Shown here: positions 37,270 to 46,510 of the stretch, one piece after another
Position numbering within the stretch: position 1 is the first letter of the stretch
Layout: the number at the start of each line of letters is the position of its first letter
Assembly (NCBI GenBank): GCA_040904925.1
Contig: JBBDSP010000003.1
Location: forward strand, 1-64,000
Direction: 5' to 3'
DNA: 64,000 nt
Origin: Gracilimonas sp040904925
GTDB taxonomy: Bacteria > Bacteroidota > Rhodothermia > Balneolales > Balneolaceae
The notes under the pieces: generated by a model
What the model was told of the DNA's origin: nothing
The model's input: only the letters and a program-made list of their open reading frames with translations
Databases searched by the model: none
Made by a program: the position numbers and the translations under genes

Positions 37270-37509
37270 ATGAAAACGATGACCTGTAAACAATTGGGCG
37301 GTGCCTGTGACGTGGAATTCAAGGGTGAAACCTTTAAAGAAATAGCCGAGCAAAGCAAGAAACACGGTACAGAAATGTTTAAACAGGGAAATGAAGCACA
37401 TCTGAAAGCCAGGCAGGAAATGTCGGAGATGATGAATGACCCTGAAGCCATAAAGCAATGGATGGAAAAGAAGCGTCGGGAATTTGAATCGCTTTCGGAA
37501 AATGGATAG
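37270..37509 (+). CDS. Small DUF1059-like protein
   Basis: The 79-residue protein starts MKTMTCKQLGGACDVEFKG, with the two cysteines and Gly-Gly of the DUF1059 family, and continues as one charged helix (EEIA-like segment, then KHGTEMF). Family members are small soluble proteins of unknown role. The Cys pair could bind metal or sense redox, which is speculative. It follows the aminotransferase and ends at a long hairpin. Confidence 0.82.
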   Translation: MKTMTCKQLGGACDVEFKGETFKEIAEQSKKHGTEMFKQGNEAHLKARQEMSEMMNDPEAIKQWMEKKRREFESLSENG

Positions 37510-37526
37510 TCACACTATTCACAATT

Positions 37527-37570
37527 AAAACCATTAAGGGGCGCATTGCAATGCGCTCCTTAATGGTTTT
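37527..37570. terminator. Long bidirectional terminator-like hairpin
   Basis: Arms of 22 bases (37527-37548 and 37549-37570) pair with a single G-T change, leaving almost no loop. AAAA at the left edge and TTTT at the right edge give short U-tracts both ways. It separates the convergent DUF1059 and sdhB genes. The stem is longer than a usual terminator and may also cause cruciform or DNA-level effects. Confidence 0.8.
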
Positions 37571-37614
37571 GGAACTATCTTTTCTTCCATATTCGGACAT
37601 TAAGAGATTTTCAA

Positions 37615-38373
37615 TTACTCCCCACTCACCACAGCTTTCATATAATCTCTTCGCATCTCGGCGATTGCTGATATAGAAATTCCTACCGGACAAACGGCTT
37701 CACATTCTGCGAAGTTGGAGCAGTCGCCAAAGCCTTCTTCTTTCATTTGATCAACCATAGCAACCACGCGATTGGAGCGCTCGACTTCACCTTGAGGAAG
37801 TTTATTCAGGTGAGCGATCTTAGCACCTGTAAATAGCGATGCTGAAGCGTTAGGACAAGCAGCAACACAAGCTCCACAACCAATACAAGTAGCGTAGTCA
37901 AAAGCAGTATCAGATTTTTCTTTTTCGACAGGTATCATATTCGCTTCCGGAGCAGAACCGGTTTTAGTAGACACATATCCACCTGCCTCAATAATTCGGT
38001 CAAATGCACTGCGATCTACCACAAGATCTTTGATAACGGGAAATGATGCAGCTCTTGGTGGCTCAATCGTTACATGGTCTCCGTCACTGTAGTTACGCAT
38101 GTGTAACTGACAAGCCGCTACCCTTTCTTTAGGTCCGTGTGCCTGACCATTGATCACCAGGTTACAAGAACCGCAAATTCCCTCACGGCAATCATAATCA
38201 AATTCAACAGGCTCCTTATCCTGAAGCATCAGCTCTTCGTTGAGTACATCCAGCATTTCCAGGAACGACATATGCTCATTTACATTGTCGAGAGTGTATT
38301 CCTCAAAATAGCCTTTTGCATTAGGGCCGTCTTGTTTCCAATATTTCAGATGAATCGTCATTTCTTTACTCAT
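37615..38373 (-). CDS. sdhB: Succinate dehydrogenase iron-sulfur subunit
   Basis: The 252-residue subunit passes electrons from FAD to the quinone site through three clusters. The [2Fe-2S] ligands lie in CREGICGSCNLVINGQ and the next Cys (VAACQLH). The [4Fe-4S]/[3Fe-4S] ligands lie in CIGCGACVAACPNA and CEAVCPVGI. ATG 38373 is chosen: upstream frame to 38475 crosses a palindromic repeat and adds 34 atypical residues. It is the last gene of sdhC-sdhA-sdhB, with a 129-bp repeat-filled gap behind sdhA. Confidence 0.95.
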   Translation of the reverse strand: MSKEMTIHLKYWKQDGPNAKGYFEEYTLDNVNEHMSFLEMLDVLNEELMLQDKEPVEFDYDCREGICGSCNLVINGQAHGPKERVAACQLHMRNYSDGDHVTIEPPRAASFPVIKDLVVDRSAFDRIIEAGGYVSTKTGSAPEANMIPVEKEKSDTAFDYATCIGCGACVAACPNASASLFTGAKIAHLNKLPQGEVERSNRVVAMVDQMKEEGFGDCSNFAECEAVCPVGISISAIAEMRRDYMKAVVSGE

Positions 38374-38407
38374 AATACTTTTCTTTTTTTGATTTGCCAC
38401 CACTTTC

Positions 38408-38489
38408 GTTCCAACGCAGAGCGTGTGGAACGAGGCTTTGAGGAGATCGAATCTCCTTGCTCCTGCGCTCTGCATTGGAGCAAACCTCG
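38408..38489. repeat. Multi-armed palindrome inside the sdh operon
   Basis: Outer arms of 14 bases (38410-38423 and 38466-38479, one mismatch) enclose an inner perfect 7-bp hairpin (38441-38447 with 38451-38457). Further short pairings include GTTCC/GGAAC (38408 and 38427) and CGAGG/CCTCG (38431 and 38485). The element fills the gap between sdhA and sdhB. In RNA it would make a branched structure that could set the ratio of the two subunits or protect the upstream message. Confidence 0.7.
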
Positions 38490-38502
38490 TGTCTTGGCAA
38501 TA

Positions 38503-40425
38503 TCATTTATAACTGCGTTGTTTTAACTCAACGAATTCGAATTCAAGATTTTCTTTGTGAAGGGTTTCTTCAAGGGAGCCATTAAGGCCTGTATATTCCC
38601 AGGCAGCTACGTATGAGAAATCTTCATCATTGCGCAATGCTTCCCCGTCTTCGGTTTGGTATTCCTCACGGAGATGGCAACCCGCAGATTCTTCTCGTTG
38701 AAGAGCATCCTGAGCCATCAGCTCGGCCAGTTCAAAGAAATCAGCCACACGACCTGCAAATTCCAGGTACTTGTTATAGTTATTCTTCTCACCGGGCACT
38801 TTCACATTCTGCCAGAATTCCTCACGCAATGCACGAATCTCTTCGATCGCCGACTTAAGTCCTTCTGCATTTCTTGCGATACCGATCTTATCCCAGACGA
38901 TCTTACCAAGCGTTCTATGGAAATCAACGATCGTGCGATCACCATTAACATTCAGCAGTTTATCGATCTGTGCCTGTGCTGCAGATTCTGCTTCTTTAAA
39001 AGCATCGTGATCAGTGCCATATCGCTTGCCGGGTTCCTGCTTGGCGAGATAATCACCGATGGTGTACGGCAGTACAAAATATCCGTCTGAAAGTCCCTGC
39101 ATAAGTGCACTTGCACCGAGTCGGTTAGCACCGTGATCTGAGAAGTTTGCTTCACCGGCTGCATACAATCCCGGAATAGTGGTTTCGAGATTGTAATCAA
39201 CCCAAAGACCACCCATGGTATAATGTACAGCAGGATAAATTCTCATCGGGCGCTCGTAAGGATTTTCACCCGCAATGTTCTCATACATCTCAAACAGGTT
39301 TCCATACTTGGATTCAATGGTATCACGCCCGTCTCGTTTAATGGCATCACGGAAATCAAGATAAACGGCTAAGCCGGTTTCACCTACGCCAAGGCCGTCA
39401 TCACAAACCATTTTTGCATTTCGGGATGCAACATCACGCGGCACCAGGTTTCCAAAACTTGGATAGCGCTCTTCCAGATAATAATAGCGTTCTTCTTCAG
39501 GAATATCATTTGGATGGCGATCATCTCCCTTCTTCTTCGGAACCCAAACCCGCCCATCATTTCTCAAACTCTCTGACATCAACGTCAGCTTGGATTGATA
39601 GTCACCGGAAACCGGAATACATGTTGGGTGAACCTGAACATAACACGGATTGGCAAAAGCAGCTCCTCGTTTGTGGGCTCGCCATGCCGCCGTTACGTTT
39701 GAGTTTTTTGCATTTGTAGAAAGATAGAAAACGTTTCCGTATCCGCCGGTTGCAAGAACAACGGCATCCGCTTCATATCTGCAGAGCTCACCGGAAACGA
39801 GATCACGAGTAATAATGCCGCGAGCCTGTCCGTCTATCACAACTACATCCAACATCTCATGGCGCGGATGGTATTTGATATTTCCGTTGTGAACCTGACG
39901 CATCATCGCCTGGTACGCACCAAGCAATAACTGCTGACCGGTTTGTCCACGTGCATAAAATGTTCGTGAAACCTGGGCTCCACCAAAAGAACGATTAGCT
40001 AAATTTCCGCCATATTCACGGGCAAAAGGAACACCCTGCGCTACCGCCTGATCTATAATTTCGTTTGATACCTGAGCAAGACGATACACGTTGGATTCTC
40101 TTGATCGATAGTCACCACCTTTAATGGTATCATAAAAAAGTCTCCAGATACTATCGCCGTCGTTGGGGTAATTCTTGGCGGCGTTAATTCCACCCTGTGC
40201 TGCGATACTGTGTGCACGCCGGGCTGAATCCTGAATACAGAAGCTTCTTACATTATATCCGAGTTCTGCAAAACTTGCTGCCGCAGCTCCACCGGCCAAT
40301 CCGGTTCCAACCACAATGATCTCATATTTTCGCTTGTTGTTGGGAGCCACCAATTTGATATCCTTGATATGCTTATCCCATTTCTGCTCTAACGGTCCGC
40401 CGGGTACTTTTGAATCTAATTTCAT
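38503..40425 (-). CDS. sdhA: Succinate dehydrogenase flavoprotein subunit
   Basis: The 640-residue flavoprotein oxidises succinate to fumarate with covalently bound FAD. The FAD-binding VVGTGLAGGAAAASFAE is near residue 40. The FAD-linking His lies in RRAHSIAAQGGINAAKNY, and GDYRSRESNV follows. PAVHYTMGGLWVDYN holds active-site residues, with GLYAAGEANFSDHGANRLG near the C-terminal half. It has the length of the Bacteroidota/epsilon type B enzymes. It is 34 bp behind sdhC. Confidence 0.97.
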   Translation of the reverse strand: MKLDSKVPGGPLEQKWDKHIKDIKLVAPNNKRKYEIIVVGTGLAGGAAAASFAELGYNVRSFCIQDSARRAHSIAAQGGINAAKNYPNDGDSIWRLFYDTIKGGDYRSRESNVYRLAQVSNEIIDQAVAQGVPFAREYGGNLANRSFGGAQVSRTFYARGQTGQQLLLGAYQAMMRQVHNGNIKYHPRHEMLDVVVIDGQARGIITRDLVSGELCRYEADAVVLATGGYGNVFYLSTNAKNSNVTAAWRAHKRGAAFANPCYVQVHPTCIPVSGDYQSKLTLMSESLRNDGRVWVPKKKGDDRHPNDIPEEERYYYLEERYPSFGNLVPRDVASRNAKMVCDDGLGVGETGLAVYLDFRDAIKRDGRDTIESKYGNLFEMYENIAGENPYERPMRIYPAVHYTMGGLWVDYNLETTIPGLYAAGEANFSDHGANRLGASALMQGLSDGYFVLPYTIGDYLAKQEPGKRYGTDHDAFKEAESAAQAQIDKLLNVNGDRTIVDFHRTLGKIVWDKIGIARNAEGLKSAIEEIRALREEFWQNVKVPGEKNNYNKYLEFAGRVADFFELAELMAQDALQREESAGCHLREEYQTEDGEALRNDEDFSYVAAWEYTGLNGSLEETLHKENLEFEFVELKQRSYK

Positions 40426-40459
40426 AATCCTAATCTATAGTCTTAAATCTTTAATCTCT

Positions 40460-41179
40460 TTAGTATGCAATGAGTGAGCCGGTTCCTCCCGTAAGGAAGA
40501 TGTATAATGGAATGAAGATGAAGCCGAGCATCAACACGATGGCGAAAATGTAAGCTCCGATCTGAACTTTTTTAGAGGTCTCGCCATGCTTCATTCCCAA
40601 TGAAGTGAAAGCACTCCAGGCTCCGTGTGCAAGGTGTAAAATTACCAGCGAAAGCACTGAAATATAACCAAATGTAATGAGTGGTTTTTGAAATTCAGCA
40701 ATAACTAAAGCCCGCAGATTTCTTGCTTCTACTCCTCCTGCCGACTCAAGAATAACGGTGCCTTCATCGGGAGTAAAAAGCCCGTATTTAAAGTGCATTA
40801 TGTGGAACACCAGAAACACTAAAATGATACTTCCTGTCCAGATCATGCTTTTTGAGGCTAATGACTGATGACTTGGTCCGCCCTTTGTCTGGTAAGTATC
40901 ATATCCCTCCGGACGGGCTTTTTTGCGTTGCCTCCAGATTGAGAATCCTAAAATAGCGTGATACAGGAAAAAGAAAACTAATCCTGCTTCAATTACATAC
41001 AATAATGGGCCTAAGCTTTCCAGGGTATAGGTGTAAACATTGAAAGCTTGAGAATCACCAAAAATAGTTAGGTTACCGGCAAGGTGTCCGATCAGAAAAA
41101 GGATGAGACCGATTCCGGTAATGCCGGTCATAATTTTTCGGCCAACCTGGGAATTCAGTGCTTTGATAAGAGAAGGCAT
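40460..41179 (-). CDS. sdhC: Succinate dehydrogenase cytochrome b subunit (type B)
   Basis: The 239-residue membrane subunit has five predicted helices and histidines in helices 1-4 (GHLAGNLT, YHAILGF, FHIMHFKYG, LHLAHGAW) that would bind two hemes b. A single large SdhC and no SdhD identifies a type B quinone reductase, normally linked to menaquinone, in line with the menG-like gene at 52410. It is the first gene of the operon; its promoter must lie in the 222-bp gap shared with yigZ, where I see no clear motif. Confidence 0.95.
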   Translation of the reverse strand: MPSLIKALNSQVGRKIMTGITGIGLILFLIGHLAGNLTIFGDSQAFNVYTYTLESLGPLLYVIEAGLVFFFLYHAILGFSIWRQRKKARPEGYDTYQTKGGPSHQSLASKSMIWTGSIILVFLVFHIMHFKYGLFTPDEGTVILESAGGVEARNLRALVIAEFQKPLITFGYISVLSLVILHLAHGAWSAFTSLGMKHGETSKKVQIGAYIFAIVLMLGFIFIPLYIFLTGGTGSLIAY

Positions 41180-41401
41180 GTTTTACGTCTTAGATAATTT
41201 CAAATTTCGATAAATAAAACAGCAAACGGCTCCCATTGGTTTCAATTATTTTTGAAAACTTATAAGAAAGCATCACTGCGCTGAGAAAATCGCTTTTTCC
41301 TCCTTGAATAACAAGGCAGAATGGGTCTAAATATGAATGCGGATTTTTAGATTAAAGGGTTAAACAGATTCATTACCTTCAAGACAACAAAATTCCATCT
41401 A

Positions 41402-42010
41402 TTGAAAACTACAAACAAGTTTTACGAATCATCTTTTCGAGAGCGCGGCTCCAAGTTCATGGGATATTTGTTTCCGTCTGAGTCAGAAGAAGACTTCCAG
41501 GAAGAACTCGATAAGCTTAGATCTAAATATCCAGATGCTACCCATCACTGTTGGGCATGGCGATTAAATCCCGCTCAACCAAAAGAATTCAGCTCGGATG
41601 ATGGTGAGCCTTCTGGCACGGCCGGACTTCCAATCCTGAATCAGTTGAAATCCTTTGATGTGTTGAATGCCGGAATAGTAGTTATACGATATTATGGAGG
41701 TACTAAACTTGGAAAATCAGGATTGATCGAGGCCTATGGATTAGCGGCTCAGCAATGTCTGGAAAAAGCGAATCTGATCTCCATCAAACCTGTTCAGCTT
41801 TTTGAGATCCGATATCCCTATCCTCAGGAAAATATCATTCAAAAATTGAAGAATAATTATGAGCTTAAAATATTAGAATCAAACTATATGGAAGACATTA
41901 CCCTTAAAGTAGCCTGCCCAAAAGATTCATCTGCCAAATTCAAAAATGAAGTTTTGGGACTTGAGCACCTGGATATTGAGTTTAAAAAATTAAAAGAATC
42001 ACATATTTGA
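41402..42010 (+). CDS. YigZ/IMPACT family protein
   Basis: The 202-residue protein has the IMPACT (UPF0029) fold. It shows SKFMGYLFP, ATHHCWAWRL, SSDDGEPSGTAGLPIL and VVIRYYGGTKLGKSGL (about residues 95-110). The C-terminal ferredoxin-like DUF1949 domain ends it. Family members bind RNA or ribosomes, and the eukaryotic homologue modulates Gcn2; the bacterial role is not settled. The start is TTG at 41402, as no in-frame ATG or clear Shine-Dalgarno precedes it. The adenosyltransferase gene follows. Confidence 0.9.
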   Translation: MKTTNKFYESSFRERGSKFMGYLFPSESEEDFQEELDKLRSKYPDATHHCWAWRLNPAQPKEFSSDDGEPSGTAGLPILNQLKSFDVLNAGIVVIRYYGGTKLGKSGLIEAYGLAAQQCLEKANLISIKPVQLFEIRYPYPQENIIQKLKNNYELKILESNYMEDITLKVACPKDSSAKFKNEVLGLEHLDIEFKKLKESHI

Positions 42011-42119
42011 ATTGCGATGGACCGATGAACAAATGATCGATTTTAACAGATCCTTGTGGATCATATTTGGTAAATGCACCTTACCCATCAAACCCCTATT
42101 TTTCAGAAAAAAGAATGTC

Positions 42120-42671
42120 ATGAAGATCTATACCAAAAAAGGTGACAGCGGAAACACTTCTCTTTTTGGAGGGCAACGCGTTTCCAAAAGTTCAAAACGC
42201 ATCGACTCCTACGGCACCGTGGATGAACTGAATTCTATTTTGGGAATGGCCGTATCATTTGGGGTTTCTAAAAAAGGAGCTAAACTCCTTGAAACTGTTC
42301 AGCAGCAATTATTCGTTTTGGGAGCTGATCTGGCAACGCCTCAATCCAAAGAGCACCGCATTGAACGGATCGGAAATACCGAAGTCAAGTTTCTGGAGAA
42401 AGCCATTGATGAAATGGAGGAATCTTTGGAACCACTAAAGAATTTCATACTGCCGGGCGGAGCTAATGCCGGAGCGACCCTTCATTTCGCCCGCACGGTT
42501 TGTAGACGGGCTGAACGTATCACCGTAGAATGTCGTCATGAGGAAGAAATTTCAGAAGTCGCCATCATGTACATCAACCGACTATCTGATTTCCTTTTTG
42601 TCTTGGCCCGCTATGAAAACAAAGAGGGCGGCACCAAAGAAACTTCATGGGTACCGGAACGCTCCAAATAA
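42120..42671 (+). CDS. Cob(I)alamin adenosyltransferase, PduO type
   Basis: The 183-residue enzyme transfers the adenosyl group of ATP to cob(I)alamin to make adenosylcobalamin. The N-terminal KIYTKKGDSGNTSLFGGQRVSK holds the ATP-binding P-loop-like segment. RIDSYGTVDELNS and FILPGGANAGATLHFARTVCRRAER complete the signature. ATG 42120 is preferred over an upstream frame to 42012, whose extra 36 residues are not family-like. It lies between YigZ and GlmM; no B12 riboswitch pattern was seen before it. Confidence 0.94.
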   Translation: MKIYTKKGDSGNTSLFGGQRVSKSSKRIDSYGTVDELNSILGMAVSFGVSKKGAKLLETVQQQLFVLGADLATPQSKEHRIERIGNTEVKFLEKAIDEMEESLEPLKNFILPGGANAGATLHFARTVCRRAERITVECRHEEEISEVAIMYINRLSDFLFVLARYENKEGGTKETSWVPERSK

Positions 42672-42717
42672 CATCTATTCTTAGTAACAAAATTTTAACT
42701 ACCACACATTTTACATA

Positions 42718-44067
42718 ATGGCATTAATGATCTCCGTCTCGGGTATCCGGGGCATTTTCGGCACCGACCTCACTCCTCAAAACCTCTCTAAATTCACGGC
42801 TGCTTACGGCACCTGGCTCAATGGCGGGAAAGTAGTTCTGGGGCGAGATTCCCGTGTAACCGGGCAGATCTGTGAAGATATTGTAGCGGCCACGCTAGCA
42901 AGTGTGGGTTGTGATGTCATCAAGCTCGGGATTGTCCCAACGCCAACCGTTGCAATGGGAGTTCTGAAACACAAAGCAGCAGGCGGCATCATCATTTCTG
43001 CCAGTCACAATCCGGCTGAATGGAATGCCCTGAAGTTACTGAATGAAAAAAGTGAGTTTCTGGATGCTGATCAGGGAAAGAAAGTGATTGAGATTTCAGA
43101 GTCCGGGGAATTTGCCTATCAGCCTTTTGATAAGATCGGAAACGTTAATCAAGATCCCGATATGCTTGATGATCACATTCAAAAGATCCTTGATCTCCCT
43201 TATATCGATGCCGATGAAATCGCTGAAAAGAATTTTTCAGTTGCTGTGGATGCAGTAAATGGTGCAGGCTCTGAAGCCTTGCCACGAATGCTCGAAAGGC
43301 TGGGCGTGAAAACGATCCATAAACTTCATTGTACTCCAAACGGACTTTTTCCACATAATCCCGAACCACTCCCTGAGAATCTTACCGAAATATGTGATCT
43401 GGTAAAGGAAACAAAAGTAGATCTCGGTGTTGTAACTGATCCTGACGGTGATCGTCTGGCACTTGTTGATGACCAAGGGAATTTATTTGGCGAAGAATAC
43501 ACACAGGCTACCGCTTTTGATTTTATTCTCTCCAAAAACCCCGGCCCATGTGCTACCAACCTCTCCTCTTCCCGTGTTTCTGATGATGTAGCCCGTGAGC
43601 ATGGACAAACCTGCCACCGTTCGGCTGTCGGCGAGATCAATGTGGTAAAAGTAATGCAGGAACAGAATGCCATAATTGGAGGTGAGGGAAATGGCGGGGT
43701 GATATGTCCTGATTTACATTATGGTCGCGATGCCTTGGTGGGAATAGCCATGGTACTTCAACTTCTCGCCGAAAAAGGTATTTCCTCCTCACAATACAGA
43801 AATTCCCTTCCCGATTATTACATGAGTAAGAATAAGATACAGCTCGATGAATTAGGCAAAGATGCCGATGATGTTCTGGAAATGGTGAAAGAGCACTTTT
43901 CTAGTCTTGAGCCCAATACGGTTGATGGTGTGAAAATTGATTTCGCGGAAGGATGGGTTCATCTCCGAAAATCCAACACGGAGCCCATTATTCGAATTTA
44001 TTCGGAAGGAAGATCACCGGAAGCCGCTGAGGGATTCGCCAAGAAAATCTTTGATCTGTTGAAATAA
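42718..44067 (+). CDS. glmM: Phosphoglucosamine mutase / phosphohexomutase
   Basis: The 449-residue enzyme of the alpha-D-phosphohexomutase family most likely interconverts glucosamine 6- and 1-phosphate for UDP-GlcNAc and the cell wall. The phospho-serine is in SASHNPAEWNALK. The metal loop is DPDGDRL, the sugar-binding loop is GGEGNGGVI, and the phosphate-binding C-terminal loop is RKSNTEPIIRIY. The archaeal/Bacteroidota-type variants blur GlmM and ManB, so phosphomannomutase activity is possible. It is 46 bp after the adenosyltransferase gene. Confidence 0.88.
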   Translation: MALMISVSGIRGIFGTDLTPQNLSKFTAAYGTWLNGGKVVLGRDSRVTGQICEDIVAATLASVGCDVIKLGIVPTPTVAMGVLKHKAAGGIIISASHNPAEWNALKLLNEKSEFLDADQGKKVIEISESGEFAYQPFDKIGNVNQDPDMLDDHIQKILDLPYIDADEIAEKNFSVAVDAVNGAGSEALPRMLERLGVKTIHKLHCTPNGLFPHNPEPLPENLTEICDLVKETKVDLGVVTDPDGDRLALVDDQGNLFGEEYTQATAFDFILSKNPGPCATNLSSSRVSDDVAREHGQTCHRSAVGEINVVKVMQEQNAIIGGEGNGGVICPDLHYGRDALVGIAMVLQLLAEKGISSSQYRNSLPDYYMSKNKIQLDELGKDADDVLEMVKEHFSSLEPNTVDGVKIDFAEGWVHLRKSNTEPIIRIYSEGRSPEAAEGFAKKIFDLLK

Positions 44068-44147
44068 TCAGAGCCTGAATTTAGAACGGAATTATACTTT
44101 GAACCGTTATTTAGATTCCAATCAAAAATTTAACAAATGATACCTCT

Positions 44148-44597
44148 ATGCTGAACTGGCAAGATCTTAAAAATTTCGCTAGAAACGGAAATCCTGAACC
44201 TCCGAAAAGAGTCGAAAAATCGGATCAGGAATGGAAACAAGAACTCACCGATGAAGCATTTGCAGTCACTCGGTTGAAAGGCACAGAGCGCCCCGGCTCC
44301 AGTGATATGTGTCATCGTTTTGAACCCGGGTTGTATGCCTGTGTATGCTGTGGAACCGAGCTTTTTGATGGCAACGAAAAATTTGAAAGCGGTTCAGGAT
44401 GGCCTTCTTTCACTCAACCGGTCAAAGAAAATGCCGTTAAATATGAGATGGATTCTTCTCACGGAATGATTCGCATTGAAGCACTTTGTAATGTGTGTGA
44501 TGCACACTTAGGTCACGTATTCCCTGACGGCCCCGAACCGAGCGGTTTACGATACTGTATGAACGCTGTTAGCTTAGAAAAAATAGAGGATGCTTAA
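44148..44597 (+). CDS. msrB: Peptide-methionine (R)-S-oxide reductase MsrB
   Basis: The 149-residue enzyme repairs oxidised methionine in proteins. The structural zinc site is made of two Cys pairs (CVCCG and CNVCDAH). GSGWPSFTQPV is the substrate loop, and the catalytic Cys is in RYCMNAVSLE. HLGHVFPDGP completes the signature. There is no signal peptide, so it acts in the cytosol. It is a single gene between glmM and yicC. Confidence 0.96.
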   Translation: MLNWQDLKNFARNGNPEPPKRVEKSDQEWKQELTDEAFAVTRLKGTERPGSSDMCHRFEPGLYACVCCGTELFDGNEKFESGSGWPSFTQPVKENAVKYEMDSSHGMIRIEALCNVCDAHLGHVFPDGPEPSGLRYCMNAVSLEKIEDA

Positions 44598-44670
44598 TTT
44601 TACTTAGCAATTTCTTATCCCACCCATACTTTCGTATTTTCTCGCTCAATTTTCATCTTCAATACACAAC

Positions 44671-45552
44671 ATGATTATTTCAATGACGGGCTTTGGACGC
44701 GGTGAAGCCACTGAAAATGGTATAACTGCTACCGTTGAAATCAAATCTCTGAATAGCCGATATCTGGATGTAAGCACACGGCTTCCCCAACGCTTGCAGG
44801 ATAAAGAACTGGAAGTAAAGGAACTAGTCCAGAAAACAATAAATCGTGGAAAGCTCAATATTACCATTTATGTTTCAGAAGCTGATTCTGCCGGCCCCTC
44901 AATTTCTGTTGATGAGCCTAAGGTAAAAGGCTATACCAAAATACTTGAAGAACTACGGTCCGCTGCCGGAATTGATGATCCGATATCGATCAGAGATCTT
45001 ACTCAGTTCAATGATGTGTTCATCAATAAAGAAGAAGACGAAGAGATCATCGAACAAAAATGGGATGTGGCTTTAAAAGCACTTGAGGAAGCCGTTTCAT
45101 CACTCCTTAAAATGCGGTCCCAGGAAGGAGATCAGCTTAAAAATGATTTGGTTGATCGAATCAGGTTCATTGAATCGAATCTTGAGATCATCACCGAACA
45201 AACTAATGGACGTGCTGAAGAAACCCGGGATAAATTGCTTGAAAGAATTCAGAATCTGATCGAAGAAGATAAAATTGATCCGGAGCGACTGGAACTGGAA
45301 GTAGCTGTTTTAGTGGATAAAATGGATGTAACGGAAGAAATCGTGAGACTAAGATCCCATCTCAAATTCTTTATTGAGGCCGTTGAACAACCGGAACCGG
45401 CAGGCCGAAGACTAAATTTTCTCACCCAGGAGATAAACCGCGAACTAAACACTATTGGATCCAAAGCCAATAATTCTGAGATCGCTCAATACGTTGTAAA
45501 ATGCAAAGAAGCACTCGAACAGATCCGCGAACAAGTCCAAAACGTCGAATAA
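44671..45552 (+). CDS. yicC: YicC family protein (probable endoribonuclease)
   Basis: The 293-residue protein starts MIISMTGFGRGEA and has VEIKSLNSRYLDVSTRLP and RGKLNITIYV. The conserved C-terminal DUF1732 domain carries GRRLNFLTQEINRELNTIGSKAN. YicC proteins are RNases linked to stress RNA turnover in E. coli. It heads yicC-gmk-rpoZ-coaBC, a widely kept order. A hairpin lies between it and gmk. Confidence 0.94.
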   Translation: MIISMTGFGRGEATENGITATVEIKSLNSRYLDVSTRLPQRLQDKELEVKELVQKTINRGKLNITIYVSEADSAGPSISVDEPKVKGYTKILEELRSAAGIDDPISIRDLTQFNDVFINKEEDEEIIEQKWDVALKALEEAVSSLLKMRSQEGDQLKNDLVDRIRFIESNLEIITEQTNGRAEETRDKLLERIQNLIEEDKIDPERLELEVAVLVDKMDVTEEIVRLRSHLKFFIEAVEQPEPAGRRLNFLTQEINRELNTIGSKANNSEIAQYVVKCKEALEQIREQVQNVE

Positions 45553-45576
45553 GGATAGTAGAGAGAAGTGAGTTTT

Positions 45577-45617
45577 GAGTAGTGAGTTTTTGTACTCATT
45601 CTCAAAACTCACTACTC
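45577..45617. repeat. 14-bp hairpin with repeated GTGAGTTTT words
   Basis: The arms 45577-45590 and 45604-45617 are perfect reverse complements with a 13-base loop. The left side also carries a second copy of GTGAGTTTTGAGTA-like words, so several alternative pairings exist. It fills the 81-bp gap between yicC and gmk, inside what otherwise looks like one operon, and has no T-run. Confidence 0.7.
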
Positions 45618-45633
45618 ATGACCCAAAACTAGA

Positions 45634-46206
45634 ATGAAAAAAGGCAAAGTAATCATCTTGGTGGCACCCAGCGGAGGCGGTAAAACGACGCTTGCGCGCA
45701 GACTTTTTAAAGACTTTGAAGATTTAAAATTCTCTGTTTCTGCAACTACACGTCCGGCGAGAGAAGACGAAGAAGACGGAAAGCACTACTACTTCCTTTC
45801 TGATGCTGATTTTAACGAGAAAATTAAAAACCAGGCATTTCTGGAATGGGAAGAATTCTATGGCGGAAAGAAATACGGCACACTGCGTTCAGAAGTTGAT
45901 AAAAAACTAAATTCAGGGTATTTTGTTCTGCTTGATATTGAGGTAAAAGGTGCGGTGAATGTAAAGCAAATTTATGGCAATGAGTGCCTGAGCTTATTTA
46001 TCCAACCCCCTTCTATTGAGATATTGAAGCAGCGCCTGATCGATCGCGGAACGGAAGATGATGAAACACTTTCTCTGCGGCTTGAGCGCGCCAAAGAAGA
46101 ACTTACTTATGCTGATCAATTTGATCAGGTTATTATTAATGATGATTTAGATGCGGCCTATGCACAGGTTAAAGAAGCCGTACATAAATTCATGAATCAA
46201 AACTGA
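45634..46206 (+). CDS. gmk: Guanylate kinase
   Basis: The 190-residue kinase converts GMP to GDP. The P-loop is APSGGGKTT (residues about 9-17). The GMP-binding region has SVSATTRPAREDEEDGKHYYFLS and FLEWEEFYGGKKYGT, and VLLDIEVKGA is the Walker B-like strand. The family P-loop is usually GPSGVGKST, so GGGKTT is a small variant. RpoZ follows 8 bp later, a conserved pairing. Confidence 0.96.
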   Translation: MKKGKVIILVAPSGGGKTTLARRLFKDFEDLKFSVSATTRPAREDEEDGKHYYFLSDADFNEKIKNQAFLEWEEFYGGKKYGTLRSEVDKKLNSGYFVLLDIEVKGAVNVKQIYGNECLSLFIQPPSIEILKQRLIDRGTEDDETLSLRLERAKEELTYADQFDQVIINDDLDAAYAQVKEAVHKFMNQN

Positions 46207-46214
46207 GACCATAC

Positions 46215-46508
46215 ATGGCAGTCCAAACATTAGACATTGAAAAACTTAAATTCAAAACAGGTAACAAATATGAGTTGCTTGTGATCCTTGCGAAAAGAGC
46301 GCGTCAAATTGCCGCTCAGGAAAAATTAGAGCTGGATGAAAAACTTCAGTATTTCGAAGGATTTGAAGAAGAAGATGAGTTTTCATTCAACGAAGAGCAG
46401 GAAAATATTTCCAAAGCTTTCGAAAAACTTCCACATGCTACTCAGCGTTCTATCGTGGAAATGCAGGAAGATCTGATCTACTACCGTCATCCTGATAAAG
46501 AAGAATAA
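46215..46508 (+). CDS. rpoZ: RNA polymerase omega subunit (Bacteroidota type)
   Basis: The 97-residue protein matches the short RpoZ family seen in Bacteroidota. It has NKYELLVILAKRARQIA as the conserved helix that contacts the beta-prime subunit, followed by an acidic middle and EMQEDLIYYRHPDKEE. It helps assemble RNA polymerase. Its place between gmk and coaBC supports the call; the sequence alone is shorter and more divergent than the E. coli protein. Confidence 0.9.
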   Translation: MAVQTLDIEKLKFKTGNKYELLVILAKRARQIAAQEKLELDEKLQYFEGFEEEDEFSFNEEQENISKAFEKLPHATQRSIVEMQEDLIYYRHPDKEE

Positions 46509-46510
46509 TT

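Noticed and set aside
38656..39090. 144-codon frame antisense to sdhA
   Set aside because: It is a shadow of a highly conserved flavoprotein gene, with no family motif or start signal.
42011..42119. Cobalamin riboswitch before the adenosyltransferase
   Set aside because: The stretch is too short and no B12-box or paired-stem pattern could be made out.
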